From the IMG/VR virus record IMGVR_UViG_3300020202_000226, positions 1 to 20,572 of that record: a DNA stretch of 20,572 nucleotides; one strand, given 5' to 3'. Made by a program: the position numbers and the translations under genes. This document shows, one piece after another, positions 20,096 to 20,572 of the stretch. Under the pieces are notes generated by a model, which was given only the letters and a program-made list of their open reading frames with translations, was not told the origin of the DNA and ran no database searches. This DNA is from a virus. Each line of letters begins with the position of its first letter. Positions within the stretch are counted from its first letter, which is position 1.

Positions 20096-20545
20096 ATGGC
20101 TACAGGAACATCATTTCATTTTTACGAGCCGGTAACTACGGCCCACACCACACAAAAATTCCCGCTCGGCTTCCGCCGAATGGAGAACGGCAAAGAGTAC
20201 ACGTACATGAAGGCCGGTGCCGCCATCGCCATTAACGAGGCGGTTAAGCTGGATACGGCCGACACCACAGGCGGTACCGTTAAGAAAACGGCAGCTGTCG
20301 CCGATCCGATATTTGGCGTCGCCGAGTCTGTCGCACTTGCCTCTGGCGAGTACGGTTGGATCACGACCCGCGGGCCGGTGTCGGTACTGATTCTCGATGC
20401 TGTCGCTGCTGAGGATCTGCTTGGCGCAAGCGCCACCGCAGGCACTCTACAAGCTGCCGCTGCCGGTAACGTTGATCACATCCGTGTGATGGCGTTAGAG
20501 GACGGCGTCGTAGCCAACAGCACCAAGGCATGCTACATATTCTAA
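20096..20545 (+). CDS. Capsid cement/decoration-like protein
   Basis: A 149-aa protein after the coat gene; GAGGAGAAAAAC precedes ATG 20096. It has a beta pattern with an N-terminal arm (YEPVTTAHTTQKFPLGFRRM), KAGAAIAINEAVKLD, DPIFGVAESVALASGEYGWI and a final KACYIF. This is the plan of DUF2190-like capsid cement proteins that bind the outside of HK97-fold shells. The position right after coat is typical. Name by fold pattern, not search. The next gene's binding site (AGGTATGAGGA) is at the window end. Confidence 0.7.
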   Translation: MATGTSFHFYEPVTTAHTTQKFPLGFRRMENGKEYTYMKAGAAIAINEAVKLDTADTTGGTVKKTAAVADPIFGVAESVALASGEYGWITTRGPVSVLILDAVAAEDLLGASATAGTLQAAAAGNVDHIRVMALEDGVVANSTKACYIF

Positions 20546-20572
20546 GCAGGCGCTAACGCATAGGTATGAGGA

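Noticed and set aside
1-20572. CRISPR array or insertion sequence
   Set aside because: No regularly spaced direct repeats and no transposase with terminal inverted repeats were seen; the only recombinase is the serine type at 3171-3809.

Overview
The window is a stretch of a double-stranded DNA tailed-phage genome, or a prophage. The evidence is a TerL-portal-scaffold-major capsid gene order, an SSB beside the end of a phage-type primase/helicase, an HNH endonuclease, a phage-type PAPS-reductase-like protein, and very dense packing in which most genes overlap by 4 to 16 bases and carry GAGG-type ribosome binding sites. The host cannot be named. The SSB tip (DEIPF) and the start signals fit a bacterial, possibly proteobacterial, host. 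A head module built around a long portal (about 590 aa) resembles podovirus-like phages, but no tail genes are visible to test this.

Layout. (1) 1-3249, plus strand: the tail of a P4-type primase/helicase, SSB, two small CxxC proteins, a possible ribbon-helix-helix protein, a PAPS-reductase/PP-loop ATPase family protein, a 45-aa protein, an HNH homing-type endonuclease and two unknown genes. (2) 3171-6284, minus strand: a block of eight small genes read toward the left, with a serine recombinase at its left edge overlapping the last plus gene tail to tail. Other members are a RadC/JAMM protein, a ribbon-helix-helix/coiled-coil protein, a zinc ribbon and unknowns. Four of them carry an identical 11-base leader word (CCCACTAGCAA) followed by GAGG and the start codon, and strong stem-loops sit between several. 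(3) 6285-7514: a 1.2-kb divergent intergenic region with a good minus-strand promoter, nested palindromes, 12-base direct repeats, GC-rich inverted repeats and a degenerate tRNA-Met-like sequence. (4) 7515-8823: two genes with Sec-type N-terminal signals, the second having tail-fibre-like repeats. (5) 8826-12231: eleven small accessory genes, mostly unknown, including a possible RHH protein, a hydrophobic peptide, a coiled-coil protein and two zinc-binding proteins. (6) 12218-20545: probable small terminase, large terminase, an acidic two-part protein, a membrane-anchored acidic protein, portal, a beta-rich protein, tRNA-Thr(UGU), a small unknown protein, scaffold, major capsid protein and a capsid cement/decoration-like protein.

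How it works together: the left side serves replication and nucleic-acid modification, the minus block looks like an early or accessory regulatory cassette with its own shared leader signal, and the right side is DNA packaging and head assembly. The most unusual material is the repeated leader system of the minus block, the structured divergent region, the pair of signal-peptide virion-like proteins, and the tRNA plus structured RNA inserted in the head operon. All family assignments come from reading motifs; no database search was run.
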